Shown: positions 20,558-29,920, counted from the stretch's first letter. The stretch is 64,000 nucleotides of DNA from DASCQC01 sp036012865 (GCA_036012865.1 DASCQC010000029.1:1-64000), one strand, 5' to 3'. The notes: generated by a model from the letters alone, not told the origin. Numbers and translations: made by a program.

Positions 20558-22221
20558 ACTTAACCTTTGCTACTTTTTTACTTCAAACCAATAACATTGA
20601 CAATGAGACTTACAAGCAAATCATGGAGTTCAGTCATACCACTGAAATGCAGGAATATTTATCTCATAAAAAGATCATTAACATAGACCAATGCAACAAA
20701 TTATTACAACTCTATTCCAACACAAATCATACCAGCTTGGAAAGTATTGATAAAGAAATCGTCAGAAGACTTCCCAAAAACATTGCCGATAAATATACTT
20801 GCATGCTGATTCATTTAGATAAAGACTACGCAACTGTAGCCATGGCAAACCCCCTTGATGAGGAAGCAATTGATACCATTTCAATTCACCTGCAAATCCC
20901 ATTAAAAGTTCTCATAGCGAGCAGAAACGATCTGCTTTTATTAATCAGAAATCACTATGAGCAACCTGAAAAAATCACTAGATTATCCAACATCAGAATG
21001 CAATCAGAGACCGAATCGGTAGACGCTGAATTCTTATCGAGTTTAGACCAAAACCACAGTCTTGATCAATTAATCCTGAGTATTTTGAATGAAGCAGCCA
21101 ACCAAAGTGCTACTGACATCCATATTGAGAAACATAATGCCTTACTCAAAGTTTTTTTTAGAGTCAATCAGCGAATGCTAGACCCTATCCAACTAAACTC
21201 TGCATTATCCCAGCCCTTAAAACAAAAGTTATTACTGCTCGCAGATGGTAAAATTACCGACTCACAAAAATCACAAGACCTCAGTTTCAAATTCGATTAT
21301 AACGGACAAGATATCTTTACCAGGATGTCAGTGCTTCCAACCGTTAGTGGTTACTCTATTGTTATTCGACTCTTTCACCAACATCATAAAGACTTCTTCA
21401 CGTTACAGAACACTATTCACGATACGTATACTTTAAACCTTATTCAATCACGTCTGCATTCACGAAAAGGCATGATTATTCTTTCAGGCCCGGTTAATAC
21501 GGGAAAAACAACAACACTTTATTCCATCATGCAAGAATCTGCCAAAGAAAATAGAGTCATTATTTCAGCAGAAGATCCTGTTGAAGTTCGGTTTAATAAT
21601 ATTAATCAAGTGATGGTTAAATCGGAGACTGAAGGGTTATCTTTTGATGCTATTGTTCGATCATCGATGCGTCAAAACCCTGACCTTATCGCTGTTGGAG
21701 AAATTCGAGATGGTAAAACAGCTAACACAGCCATGCGTGCATGTATTATGGGATCAATGGTTCTTAGCACACTGCATGCAACATCAGCGATCAATACCAT
21801 CAGCCGTCTGATTGATATTGGTGCAGAATATTACCTATTAACATCTTCTTTAAAACTTATTTTATCCCAAAGACTCTTAAGAGTTCTTTGTTCTCGATGC
21901 AGAACTCCTGATAGTCTAGATAAACAGTCTATCAAGGTATTAAAACAGCATGGCGAAGATGCAAACGACACCTATTTTTCTCCGGCAGGCTGTAGTTTCT
22001 GTCATTCAACCGGCTATATTGGTTATCAACCCATCATTGAATCACTCAGCATCACCGATGAACTGGCTCAATTATGCAGAAGTCACACCTTTGATAAGTT
22101 TAAAGACATCGCCAATAAGCAGTTAAAGGGCAAAAAACTTCTCAATAATGCTTTCCAATATTGTCAATCTGGCTTGATATCCACTCATGACATTAAACGT
22201 CTGGCGTTAGAATATGCATAA
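20554..22221 (+). CDS. MshE-like extension ATPase (GspE/PilB family)
   Basis: Hexameric cytoplasmic ATPase that powers pilus extension (555 residues). The N-terminal domain (about 1-150) is MshEN/GspE-N-like, the domain known in other MshE proteins to bind cyclic di-GMP; I cannot verify its ligand residues. Walker A SGPVNTGKTTT is at about 309-319, with the His-box region STLHATSA and Walker B LIAVGEIRD at about 376. A zinc-type four-Cys motif is formed by CSRC and CSFC at about 447 and 480. The first Walker residues are intact, so it should be active. Confidence 0.9.
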   Translation: MNLTFATFLLQTNNIDNETYKQIMEFSHTTEMQEYLSHKKIINIDQCNKLLQLYSNTNHTSLESIDKEIVRRLPKNIADKYTCMLIHLDKDYATVAMANPLDEEAIDTISIHLQIPLKVLIASRNDLLLLIRNHYEQPEKITRLSNIRMQSETESVDAEFLSSLDQNHSLDQLILSILNEAANQSATDIHIEKHNALLKVFFRVNQRMLDPIQLNSALSQPLKQKLLLLADGKITDSQKSQDLSFKFDYNGQDIFTRMSVLPTVSGYSIVIRLFHQHHKDFFTLQNTIHDTYTLNLIQSRLHSRKGMIILSGPVNTGKTTTLYSIMQESAKENRVIISAEDPVEVRFNNINQVMVKSETEGLSFDAIVRSSMRQNPDLIAVGEIRDGKTANTAMRACIMGSMVLSTLHATSAINTISRLIDIGAEYYLLTSSLKLILSQRLLRVLCSRCRTPDSLDKQSIKVLKQHGEDANDTYFSPAGCSFCHSTGYIGYQPIIESLSITDELAQLCRSHTFDKFKDIANKQLKGKKLLNNAFQYCQSGLISTHDIKRLALEYA

Positions 22222-23449
22222 AAAGATTGTTTTTTACTCCGTCCAATCCAAATCAGGTATGCGTTATAGAGGCTTTTTCTTTGCCCAAGATCGTAAGTAC
22301 CTACAAAGAATGTTTGCTTACAGATCACTGAAGATTAGATGGGCGGTATTCCTCCCCTACTGGCTCTCAATCATTATCATTAACATTTTTAAATACACAC
22401 CTTTATTAAGAGTCAGTACCAAGCATATTCAAGGTGTTTTTGCACAGATTCACAATTCTCTTTTAGTAGGGAAACATATTCATGAACAACTCATTAACCT
22501 TATATTTAATAACAACCATTTTTCTCTTCGATATGAGTTAATTAACATTCATCAAGATATTTTAGATGGCAAAAATCTATCCATTGCCTTATCGGGCCTT
22601 TTAAGCCAACAATACAGTGTTCTAGCCGCCCTGTTGGTAGAAGCGGAAAAAGGTGATGCGTTTGAAGATGCCATCCATGAAACATCCAATGCTATTACTC
22701 GACTTTCTCAACAAAAATCCAATTTATTTAACTTGTTAATACCTTTTCTTGTTTTTCTAACAGTATCTATATATTTTGCTCATCTTTTATCAAGCTTATA
22801 CATTACACCTAGGTTGGCCCTCATAAGCTTAGTTGGAGGAGATGCACCTTGGTTTATACGAATATACAATTCCATTTTCGCATCTGAATCAACCTTAGAA
22901 ACACTTCTAGAAATAGCTTTTATATGTTTTTTCGTAATCGTAGCATACAGTACTTTTAGATCATCTCGTTATTATCCAAAGCTGTTCTATAAAGCTGAAC
23001 TTATGTTACCTGTTGTTGGAAATATACAAAAATCCCTATGCTCATTGTTACTTATACGCGCATTAGCTATAGGGTTTAAATCAAATCTACGAATGGTCAA
23101 TATTATCCACCAGGCAGCAATTCACACAAAACATAAAGTCCTGAAAAATAGATTGTTAACTTCAATTTCCTTTATAAAAAAAGGTGAATTACCTATTTCT
23201 GCAGTGACTCGCTCACGTTTACTCCCCTTCCAATATCGATACTTATTTAATCAACTATTAAGAGAAGCTGATTCGACGACTGGAATTAATAATATACTTC
23301 GTTTAGGTGAATCCGAATTAAAAAGATTTTATGTGCTTGTTAAAGAGGGAACTCGATCTGTATTATTTATCATACTTATAAGCATGAATATGACTACATT
23401 GTACGCTTATATTGGAGCTTCCATCGCCTATTCTAAGTACACAGTCTAA
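22214..23449 (+). CDS. MshG-like inner-membrane platform protein (GspF/PilC family)
   Basis: 411 residues, last gene of the operon. Two T2SF-type repeats are visible: an N-terminal helical half with QIHNSLLVGKHIHEQLINLI and ALLVEAEKGDAFEDAI, and a second half with LLLIRALAIGFKSNLRMVNI and LLREADSTTGINNILRLGES. Three hydrophobic segments lie at about 175-195, 240-260 and 380-400. The start overlaps the ATPase gene by 8 nt. In MSHA operons the pilin genes normally follow; here the strand switches 38 nt later. Confidence 0.82.
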   Translation: MHKKIVFYSVQSKSGMRYRGFFFAQDRKYLQRMFAYRSLKIRWAVFLPYWLSIIIINIFKYTPLLRVSTKHIQGVFAQIHNSLLVGKHIHEQLINLIFNNNHFSLRYELINIHQDILDGKNLSIALSGLLSQQYSVLAALLVEAEKGDAFEDAIHETSNAITRLSQQKSNLFNLLIPFLVFLTVSIYFAHLLSSLYITPRLALISLVGGDAPWFIRIYNSIFASESTLETLLEIAFICFFVIVAYSTFRSSRYYPKLFYKAELMLPVVGNIQKSLCSLLLIRALAIGFKSNLRMVNIIHQAAIHTKHKVLKNRLLTSISFIKKGELPISAVTRSRLLPFQYRYLFNQLLREADSTTGINNILRLGESELKRFYVLVKEGTRSVLFIILISMNMTTLYAYIGASIAYSKYTV

Positions 23450-23487
23450 CCTAGGCAAAGTTAGCTGTGGCTGGCATCCCTTACCTG

Positions 23488-24120
23488 TCACTGATTGTTT
23501 TGTAATGTACAAGCATTAACACCTAATACATCAGCTAATAATATATCTCCAATTGCTGGAGTTTCTAATGAGATTACACCATAGGTGTCTTCTGAATCTC
23601 CCGTTGCAATGCACCATCCAGAGACATAAACATCCTCATCTAAAAAAATCAAGCCCCCTTCACCCTTAACATCTTTGCTCCCAGCAGTATTACTTACCAT
23701 CATAAATGAACCATCTCCTGCCAGTGGAAATAAAAAGAACTCTTCTTCTGAATATAAGCTCCCAGGAACCATTTCCATTGTAATGGTAACAACACCACAT
23801 TTCCCTTCAGCACAAAGAGCCGCATCATTCTCTGATACACCCATAATAAATATATTATTTTCCGGGGAAATTTGACATTCAATTGCATTAATATATTGTA
23901 ATTCATTCATGTCATGATTGACCTCTTGAAAGTAATACGATGTTTGATTTCTACAGTAATTAGAATATAAATCTTTGCCATAAATGACAGAATATTGAAA
24001 TTCATCAAACAGTTTCATATCCTTAACGTCAATGACACCTTGATCTGAGGCTGCCAAAATAAAAGGACATGTCGCCACAAGTAAACTGGATAATATGATT
24101 GAATTAAAAAATGATCTCAT
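23488..24120 (-). CDS. Sec-exported six-cysteine protein, paralogue A (unknown function)
   Basis: 210 residues with a Sec signal peptide of about 24 residues (cleavage near ILA/ASD). I do not recognise the family. It is clearly homologous to the protein at 25014-25634: both share YCRN/FCRN, AIECQISP, LC(4 residues)C, GWC/GYC and a C-terminal Cys, so six mature-region cysteines are conserved. The mature start is an amphipathic helix (DVKDMKLFDEFQYSVIYGKD) followed by a beta-rich acidic domain. It ends 38 nt from, and convergent with, the pilus operon. Type IV pilin-like layout without a prepilin signal is one possibility; an exported effector or adhesin is another. Confidence 0.75.
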   Translation of the reverse strand: MRSFFNSIILSSLLVATCPFILAASDQGVIDVKDMKLFDEFQYSVIYGKDLYSNYCRNQTSYYFQEVNHDMNELQYINAIECQISPENNIFIMGVSENDAALCAEGKCGVVTITMEMVPGSLYSEEEFFLFPLAGDGSFMMVSNTAGSKDVKGEGGLIFLDEDVYVSGWCIATGDSEDTYGVISLETPAIGDILLADVLGVNACTLQNNQ

Positions 24121-24349
24121 TATTATATTCCTTCGTTATTATAATTATAGGATAAATACAACAATCGCAAACAAATACACATAAAATCAATAACTTTTTC
24201 TATAATACTTCAAAAATACTACAGGATATTACTATTTTTTATTAATTTCCAAAAAAAGGCAGCCAAGATCCATTTTTTATTATAATTTTATTGTTGTGTC
24301 AATAAACTTTCTTCTTAGATATATCAATACGCTTTTATTAAATAACTCA

Positions 24350-24931
24350 TCAACAACCTATCTCATGAAGTAACCTATGAATTGTTAACTCAGTTGCTCC
24401 ATCTCCATCTATATCTAAATTTCCTGAAACCGAAACACCATCTCCGGAGTTATTATCAAAAACAATAACACACCATGCGGAGATTCGATCATTGGTGTCA
24501 AAACTTGTTGTCTGAATTTTTTCATTGGTTTGATTTAACCCTACTAAAACAACTTTCATTTCATCAAACATCCCAATCGCATCTTTAAATAGAGCATAGC
24601 CTGCAACAACATCATTATCTGTTCCATCAGAAGCCGTACACCCCCATGAAGCAATCCATCGTTGATTACCAGCATCAATATTAAAAACAGAGTTCGTTGT
24701 AGAAAAATAAACTGAATCACTGTTAGTATCCGTTGGATCAAAACAAATATCCTTAACTAAAATTTTCATCATTTCTATTTTCTCTTTAAGTTCTCTCATC
24801 GGAACAAGCTCGATAAATGTTGCACTTAGTATTGAATTTGATGCCGGATTTATCGCAGGAGCTGAATAATCAGTTGCCGCTAATGTTAATTGGCTTATCA
24901 TAATAAATACCATTAATACCAAACACTTCAT
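24350..24931 (-). CDS. Sec-exported cysteine protein, divergent paralogue B (unknown function)
   Basis: 193 residues with a Sec signal peptide (MKCLVLMVFIMISQLTLAA). The mature part begins with a short acidic/basic helix (MRELKEKIEMMKILVKD), then beta-rich sequence with four Cys: DICFDP, SWGCTAS, SAWCVIV and a terminal GC. The pattern SAWC plus the final LLHEIGC matches SGYC plus LLSDVLGIEPC in the neighbours, so I infer a distant paralogue lacking the middle Cys pair. An Asp/Gly stretch, DIDGDGATE, looks like a calcium-binding loop. The start has AGGAG 7 nt upstream. Function is unknown. Confidence 0.7.
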   Translation of the reverse strand: MKCLVLMVFIMISQLTLAATDYSAPAINPASNSILSATFIELVPMRELKEKIEMMKILVKDICFDPTDTNSDSVYFSTTNSVFNIDAGNQRWIASWGCTASDGTDNDVVAGYALFKDAIGMFDEMKVVLVGLNQTNEKIQTTSFDTNDRISAWCVIVFDNNSGDGVSVSGNLDIDGDGATELTIHRLLHEIGC

Positions 24932-24950
24932 CTATGTCTCCTAAGAAAAG

Positions 24951-24986
24951 GGGTCACAAAATTCAAAACCAATCTTGTGACCTCTT
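24951..24986 (-). terminator. Hairpin terminator between two exported-protein genes
   Basis: On the - strand AGAGGTCACAA pairs with TTGTGACCCCT across a 14-nt loop and is followed by TTTTCTT. It lies 28 nt after the stop of the 25014-25634 gene and directly before the ribosome site of the next gene, so it could act as a partial terminator setting the expression ratio of the two. Confidence 0.6.
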
Positions 24987-25013
24987 AGATTAATTAAAAT
25001 TTACTATTTATAA

Positions 25014-25634
25014 TTAATCGTTATCAGCTGTGCAAGGTTCAATACCTAAAACATCTGATAATAGTAAATCACCTAGTGTTTCAGTTCCTAAAGATATAAC
25101 TCCATGTGTATCACTAGTAGTATCTGCTGCTATGCAATAGCCTGATACTAGAATATCTTCATCCGTTACGATCGAGCCTACCTCACCTTTAGTAGCAAAA
25201 GTCCCAACAGCAGTATGTACTACCGATACTGCATCATCACCAGCCAAAGGTAATAGGTGAAAGCTTTCTCCTGAGTACTCACTACCAGCCAATGTTTCCA
25301 TGGTCAATGTAATAACTCCACACATACCACCACTGCAAAGCTGGGCATCAGTACCAATACCCATTACAAAGATACTAGCATCAGGGCTTATTTGACATTC
25401 AATAGCATCAACGTATTGCATATCATCCAAAGAAATATCGATTTCTTGGAAAAATGCAGACTGCCCGTTTCTACAAAAGTCTTCGTACAGTTCTTGTCCA
25501 AGTACAATTGCACTTTTCATCTCCTTAAAGATTTTCATATTGTTAACATCTAACAACGGATCACCTGCTGATGCCATCGTAAATGATGTAGCAAGTAATG
25601 TTGTCGCCATAATCGTTTTAAGTTTCGTATTCAT
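25014..25634 (-). CDS. Sec-exported six-cysteine protein, paralogue C (unknown function)
   Basis: 206 residues with a clear Sec signal peptide (cleavage near ASA/GDP). The mature protein starts with a helix (MKIFKEMKSAIVLGQELYED) and has six Cys matching those of the 23488-24120 protein (FCRN, IECQ, LCSGGMC, GYC, EPC). The sequence is acidic and likely disulfide-bonded in the periplasm or outside the cell. Helix plus beta domain plus a C-terminal disulfide resembles the layout of type IV pilin head domains, but no pilin signal is present. The start has AGGAG upstream. Function is unknown. Confidence 0.75.
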   Translation of the reverse strand: MNTKLKTIMATTLLATSFTMASAGDPLLDVNNMKIFKEMKSAIVLGQELYEDFCRNGQSAFFQEIDISLDDMQYVDAIECQISPDASIFVMGIGTDAQLCSGGMCGVITLTMETLAGSEYSGESFHLLPLAGDDAVSVVHTAVGTFATKGEVGSIVTDEDILVSGYCIAADTTSDTHGVISLGTETLGDLLLSDVLGIEPCTADND

Positions 25635-25893
25635 GTTTTTCTCCTAAGTTTATAACATACGTATGCTTATAGTACATTTTTTCTAAAATTACCCAAAAAA
25701 AACAATAATATTAATTTTGATTGGAATAAATTTTTTCCACCATTGATATATTCTACAAAGACAAGTTAAAGATATATGCCATCCATTTAGTGATATCAAC
25801 ATATGAATACCAAGACGAACCATACCATCAATTCTTGCTAGTCAAAATCATTTTAATCAGTTACTATGTTGATTCTATAAGCTAAGGTTCATT

Positions 25894-27237
25894 ATGACAA
25901 CAAATCAAACGCAATCTCTGGGTGATATTAAATCTCTGTTTTTATTATCATTACCTATTATTATTTCGCACATGTCCTCCAGCATTATGCTTTTTGTCGA
26001 TCGCTTGTTTATAGCTCAACTTGGTGCAGATTCCTTAAATTCAGCAATGATGACTAACATGATCGTCGCAACATTTACTTTAGCCTTCATCAGTCTTACC
26101 AGCATCGCTGAAGTTTTTGTTGGCCAATACAATGGTTCCAAACAATTTGACATTATAACTCGCCCTGTTTGGCAAATGATATGGCTTTCTCTAGCAAGCA
26201 TGGCCTTATTTATTCCTTTAGGACTGTTTACTGGAGAATGGGTTCTTAACCCTACCCATTATCAATTAGGACAGACGTATTACCAAATTATATTAACCTT
26301 TAGCTTTTTACCCCCCCTCATTTCAGCCATAGCTGCATTCTTTATTGGTATATGCAACACACGTATTATTATTATCTCCACCTTGTTTGCTAACATTGTC
26401 AACATCGTCCTAGATTATGCGTTAATATTTGGTCACTGGGGCTTTCCTGAGCTAGGCATGCAAGGCGCTGCGATAGCAACTATCATCGGGTATTTTCTAC
26501 AAGCATTCATTTTATTTACTGCATTTTTAAAATCCTCCCCTCATAAAAACAGTATTGGCATTGATTGGGAAGAAATGTACTCCTGCATTAAAATAGGATT
26601 ACCGACAGGCTTATCCTATTTATTAGAGATTGGTGGGTGGACTTTTCTGATGTACGTGATCACAGACTATCCTGCAGAGAATCTCATTCAAAGCATGAGC
26701 ATTAGTATTTTAGGGTTATTTTATTTTATGGGCGATGGTCTTTTTAAAGCAATTTCAACTCAAGCTGCAAATATTATAGGGGCTAATCAGTTAGATCTGT
26801 TGAAAAAACTACTCCGATCATCCTTTATTATTTTCTTTTGCATCATCATTCTTATCTACCTTCCTTTGGTCTTTTTACCTGACCCATTGATTGGGTTATT
26901 TATTAAAGATACCTTTGACGCGACAATATTTTATGAAGCACATCTTGCACTATTTGGCGTTTGGATCTATTTAATATTAGATGGATCTGCTTGGATTTAC
27001 GGAAGTTTTTTAAGGGCTGGTGGTGACACCTTCACCATGTTACTTATCAATGTTCTAAGTGCATGGTTGGTTGCTTTACTGCCTTCCATCTATTTATTGA
27101 AAGTTTATCACGTACATATTTCGTTCCTTTGGATCTATGTTTTTACATCCTATGCAGTTTGCAACTTAACATTACAGGCTCTGAGGTATTACTCTGGAAG
27201 ATGGTTGAAGCTTGACTTGCATAAGATAGAAAATTAA
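25894..27237 (+). CDS. MATE-family efflux transporter
   Basis: 447 residues with 12 hydrophobic segments. Family features are LSLPIIISHMSSSIMLFVDRLFIAQLG at the first helix (core VDRLFIAQLG) and the second-half repeat near GDGLFKAISTQAANIIG. MATE proteins exchange Na+ or H+ for drugs and other cations. The D/R in the first-helix loop is present. It stands alone between the exported-protein cluster and a small unknown gene. Substrate cannot be told from sequence. Confidence 0.9.
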   Translation: MTTNQTQSLGDIKSLFLLSLPIIISHMSSSIMLFVDRLFIAQLGADSLNSAMMTNMIVATFTLAFISLTSIAEVFVGQYNGSKQFDIITRPVWQMIWLSLASMALFIPLGLFTGEWVLNPTHYQLGQTYYQIILTFSFLPPLISAIAAFFIGICNTRIIIISTLFANIVNIVLDYALIFGHWGFPELGMQGAAIATIIGYFLQAFILFTAFLKSSPHKNSIGIDWEEMYSCIKIGLPTGLSYLLEIGGWTFLMYVITDYPAENLIQSMSISILGLFYFMGDGLFKAISTQAANIIGANQLDLLKKLLRSSFIIFFCIIILIYLPLVFLPDPLIGLFIKDTFDATIFYEAHLALFGVWIYLILDGSAWIYGSFLRAGGDTFTMLLINVLSAWLVALLPSIYLLKVYHVHISFLWIYVFTSYAVCNLTLQALRYYSGRWLKLDLHKIEN

Positions 27238-27313
27238 AAAATAAAAACCCTTGCAATTCAATCAAAAGTATCGTACCATTTATATTAATCAAGGATGATT
27301 TTAGGAGTTTTAC

Positions 27314-27586
27314 ATGGAATTGTATATTCTACGAACTGACAGTTCTAACTGTCTTTATCAAAAAGTATCAAAATATTTAGCCAACCCCAGCTCTCGCTTA
27401 GTCGAAAAATTAGCCAGCCTAGGTATTTGTGTTAGATCATTTTATCAGACTGAAGGTCAATCCAACCTCATTATGCTTATGGAAGCCCCTTCTGATGAAG
27501 CTGCACAACAATCCTATCACTACATGTACAGTATGACAGCTAAATTTAACCCGCAATTTAAGCGTTTTAGCAAACATTCTCTATAG
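27314..27586 (+). CDS. Small conserved-looking protein of unknown function (intact copy)
   Basis: 90 residues with no signal peptide or membrane helix. GAG and GGA ribosome-site bases lie about 8 nt upstream (AGGAGTTTTAC). A possible promoter is TTGCAA at 27251 and TACCAT at 27274 with a 17-nt spacer. The sequence has a ferredoxin-like feel (VEKLASLGICVRSFYQTEG, SNLIMLMEAPSDEAAQQSYH) and may form a small alpha/beta domain. A second, 5'-truncated copy of its last 30 codons lies at 29921-30013, which argues that this is a real gene that was once duplicated. Confidence 0.65.
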   Translation: MELYILRTDSSNCLYQKVSKYLANPSSRLVEKLASLGICVRSFYQTEGQSNLIMLMEAPSDEAAQQSYHYMYSMTAKFNPQFKRFSKHSL

Positions 27587-27594
27587 ATTTTAGA

Positions 27595-27624
27595 TAGCGT
27601 AATCATGCGCCAATGATCACGCTA
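27595..27624. terminator. Perfect-stem hairpin between convergent genes
   Basis: TAGCGTAATCAT and ATGATCACGCTA form a nearly perfect stem with a 6-nt loop. It lies 8 nt after one stop codon and spans the stop codon of the lipase gene on the other strand. There is no long T-run, so termination would be weak; it could also protect the 3' end. Confidence 0.45.
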
Positions 27625-29392
27625 TAACCCACTTTTTGTCAAGTTGTTCAGAATTTTGAGCCACTTTTTTAGTCTGTGCTTTTAATGAGGTACTTTGTTC
27701 ATAATTTTGAGCCACTTTTTTAGTCTGTGTTTTTAATGAGGCACTTTTCAAAAATGAAGAAATAGTGATAGAAGCGCTATTTTGCGCAATTTCTTCCATT
27801 TCACTTCTTTTACCTAACATATCCATCTTACTTGAAAAGCCAGATAAGCACCTTATTATAAAAGACTTGTTTCTAAGCTTTCTAAAGTTCTTTATATTTT
27901 TACTTGATGTTGCAAGAGAATAATCTTTAAGAACTTTGGCATCTTTAGTCAAGCGTCCTTGGTCATCAAAAAGTCGACATGTATGTGAAATTTTTTGAGC
28001 ATAAAACATAAGAGCAGTCATGCCAGCACCACCACTTGATGCTCCTGGGATAATACCCAATCCCGAAGCAATAGAGCCTGCAACCGCACCAGCTACTGTA
28101 CCACCGACTACTCCTGCTATTTTTGTGTTACACGAGAGTTGCCCATTATCCAGATAAAGAAGCTCAAGACTTGCTTGATTCACATCATGCTCTGCTAAAA
28201 TTGTGTCATAACCGCAAGTTTGAACTAAATCACCGCTAACAAGAGCAAAGTGAGCATTTTGATCTATATGATGACGATCTGTTAGAGCCTTGGAACATCT
28301 ATTGGATGATTCTGCCACAGACCTGATCACACCAGGAGAATTCCAAATACCTAAGTGCATACTTGAAACTAAACGTGCATTTATTTTTATTTTATTGTTA
28401 CGATTTAACAAAACGGCAAGATATTTTTCTTCAATATGTCCTTTAAAATCATTCAAAACAGCTTTTTTAAAGATTTTATCAATCTCAGAATCGCGTAGTA
28501 TTGCTCTTTGAATTGAGTTATAACTCGTTTGCGCTAAACCTCCACCTAAAGAGTGTCCCGCTATAAATAAATCAACCTTTTTATGACCCTGATTTTCAAC
28601 AACAGTCTCAATAACTTGTGATATCTGTGCTAGAATTTCGTTTTCATGAGTAAGATAAGATTCAACCCCAGCTGCCAACTGAGTATCCGAGTACCAACTT
28701 TCTTTATTCACAGAACCACGCCAACAGATATAAACTATCGGATAATCAGATTTATTTACAGGTATGTAAATATGCCCTAACAGACTAAGCTCTTGAGATT
28801 GTGAGGCATCATTCTTGTTGGCCTTTATATTGATTGTTTGATATTGCTCAGTCTGTTGTGTTTCGGGATTTTTAAAAGTAACTATGTCTCCATCTTTTAA
28901 ACCCTTATAAGCACTTACACGACCCGTTTGGAAGGAGGCGTAAAAATTTCTAAGGCTTAACATTTCCTTATCAATAGAATTAATTTCACTTTCCATTTTA
29001 CGAACACTCAAAAGACCCGTAATAAGCGAGAAGAATCTAAATTCATCTTTGCTACTGATGGCCTTGATATCTGACAAATATGACTCATGATAAAGCGCAT
29101 CAAACGCATCATGATAACTGAACCCCTCGATGATATATTTAGCAAATAAAACAAGCTCTGCAATTTTTTCATTGTTGGTATTGTTGAAAAATTCAGAGTC
29201 TACTTTTGTCAAATAAGCCCTTAAATAAGAAAACTGAGAGTATCGAGTGAAATTATGGGCGCCATTTGATGTAATTTTATTTACACCACCGACAACGTCT
29301 TGAAGTTTTGTTTGAAGTGTCGCTAATTCCTGCTTTAAATCTCTCAAACGATTTAATTGCTCTTTAGCACTTTTTACAACTTTATTTTTCAT
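27617..29392 (-). CDS. Class-3 lipase-like protein with glycine-rich membrane segment (effector candidate)
   Basis: 591 residues. The start at 29392 (MKNKVVKSAKEQ) has an AAGGAT site 6 nt upstream; the longer frame to 29446 is less likely. The N-terminal 40 residues are coiled-coil-like. A lipase_3-type alpha/beta hydrolase domain spans about 180-420, with YICWRGSVN and the nucleophile elbow AGHSLGGG (Ser281). A Gly/Ala-rich hydrophobic segment (about 440-475, VGGTVAGAVAGSIASGLG) could insert into membranes. The tail carries two 17-residue repeats. There is no Sec signal, so secretion by a specialised system would be needed for an outside target. The catalytic Asp/His were not assigned. Confidence 0.8.
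   Translation of the reverse strand: MKNKVVKSAKEQLNRLRDLKQELATLQTKLQDVVGGVNKITSNGAHNFTRYSQFSYLRAYLTKVDSEFFNNTNNEKIAELVLFAKYIIEGFSYHDAFDALYHESYLSDIKAISSKDEFRFFSLITGLLSVRKMESEINSIDKEMLSLRNFYASFQTGRVSAYKGLKDGDIVTFKNPETQQTEQYQTINIKANKNDASQSQELSLLGHIYIPVNKSDYPIVYICWRGSVNKESWYSDTQLAAGVESYLTHENEILAQISQVIETVVENQGHKKVDLFIAGHSLGGGLAQTSYNSIQRAILRDSEIDKIFKKAVLNDFKGHIEEKYLAVLLNRNNKIKINARLVSSMHLGIWNSPGVIRSVAESSNRCSKALTDRHHIDQNAHFALVSGDLVQTCGYDTILAEHDVNQASLELLYLDNGQLSCNTKIAGVVGGTVAGAVAGSIASGLGIIPGASSGGAGMTALMFYAQKISHTCRLFDDQGRLTKDAKVLKDYSLATSSKNIKNFRKLRNKSFIIRCLSGFSSKMDMLGKRSEMEEIAQNSASITISSFLKSASLKTQTKKVAQNYEQSTSLKAQTKKVAQNSEQLDKKWVIA
27645..27746 (-). repeat. Two 51-bp tandem repeats in the lipase 3' end
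   Basis: Period is exactly 51 nt (17 codons), encoding SLKTQTKKVAQNYEQST then SLKAQTKKVAQNSEQLD. The few differences include silent ones. This basic, helical repeat may vary in number between strains. Confidence 0.85.
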
Positions 29393-29920
29393 TTTTATCC
29401 TTTTAATCAATAATATAAGTATACCGCACGCCCCCCTAAAAGTCAACCCTCTACAAATTTACCTTAATATCAGAATGTAACGCAACACAAGAGGGGCAGT
29501 GATATAATAGCATTGATAAAAACGGAGAAACAGATAGTAAAATGAGACGTTTTGAGCTAAATTTTACAATTTTCTAGGCACGCATGTACCCGATAACTAA
29601 AACCAGCTAAAGATTCATAAATACAAGTTTTTTGGAGCCTATCTGTAAACCGAGAAAACCTATAGCCTAAAAAGCCATGGCAATTAGAGCGGATAAACTA
29701 GCTGTAACAAAACCACTTCCCATGCAAATACTTTTTATCACACCTAGCTAATCAATTCCATAATAAATGCCAGCGAAGAAACCAAGAAACTCAGAGCAAT
29801 CTAGAGAAAAAATCAATCGCAAGATCATGCAACATAAGCCTTGTGAATTCAAGAACACGTCAGCAAACAACCCCAAAAGTTATCTGCTGGTTAACCCCAT
29901 TCCAAGAACATAACCATTAT
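29393..29920. other. AT-rich intergenic stretch without a convincing gene
   Basis: I see no supported coding region. The stretch has stop codons in all frames and no strong promoter. The lipase gene would start its transcript near the left end. The right end merges into the broken gene copy at 29921. It may hold decayed remains of the duplicated segment. Confidence 0.5.

Noticed and set aside
25656..25665. Palindrome CATACGTATG upstream of the exported-protein gene as an operator
   Set aside because: Too short and found once in this AT-rich region; no second copy near the related genes.
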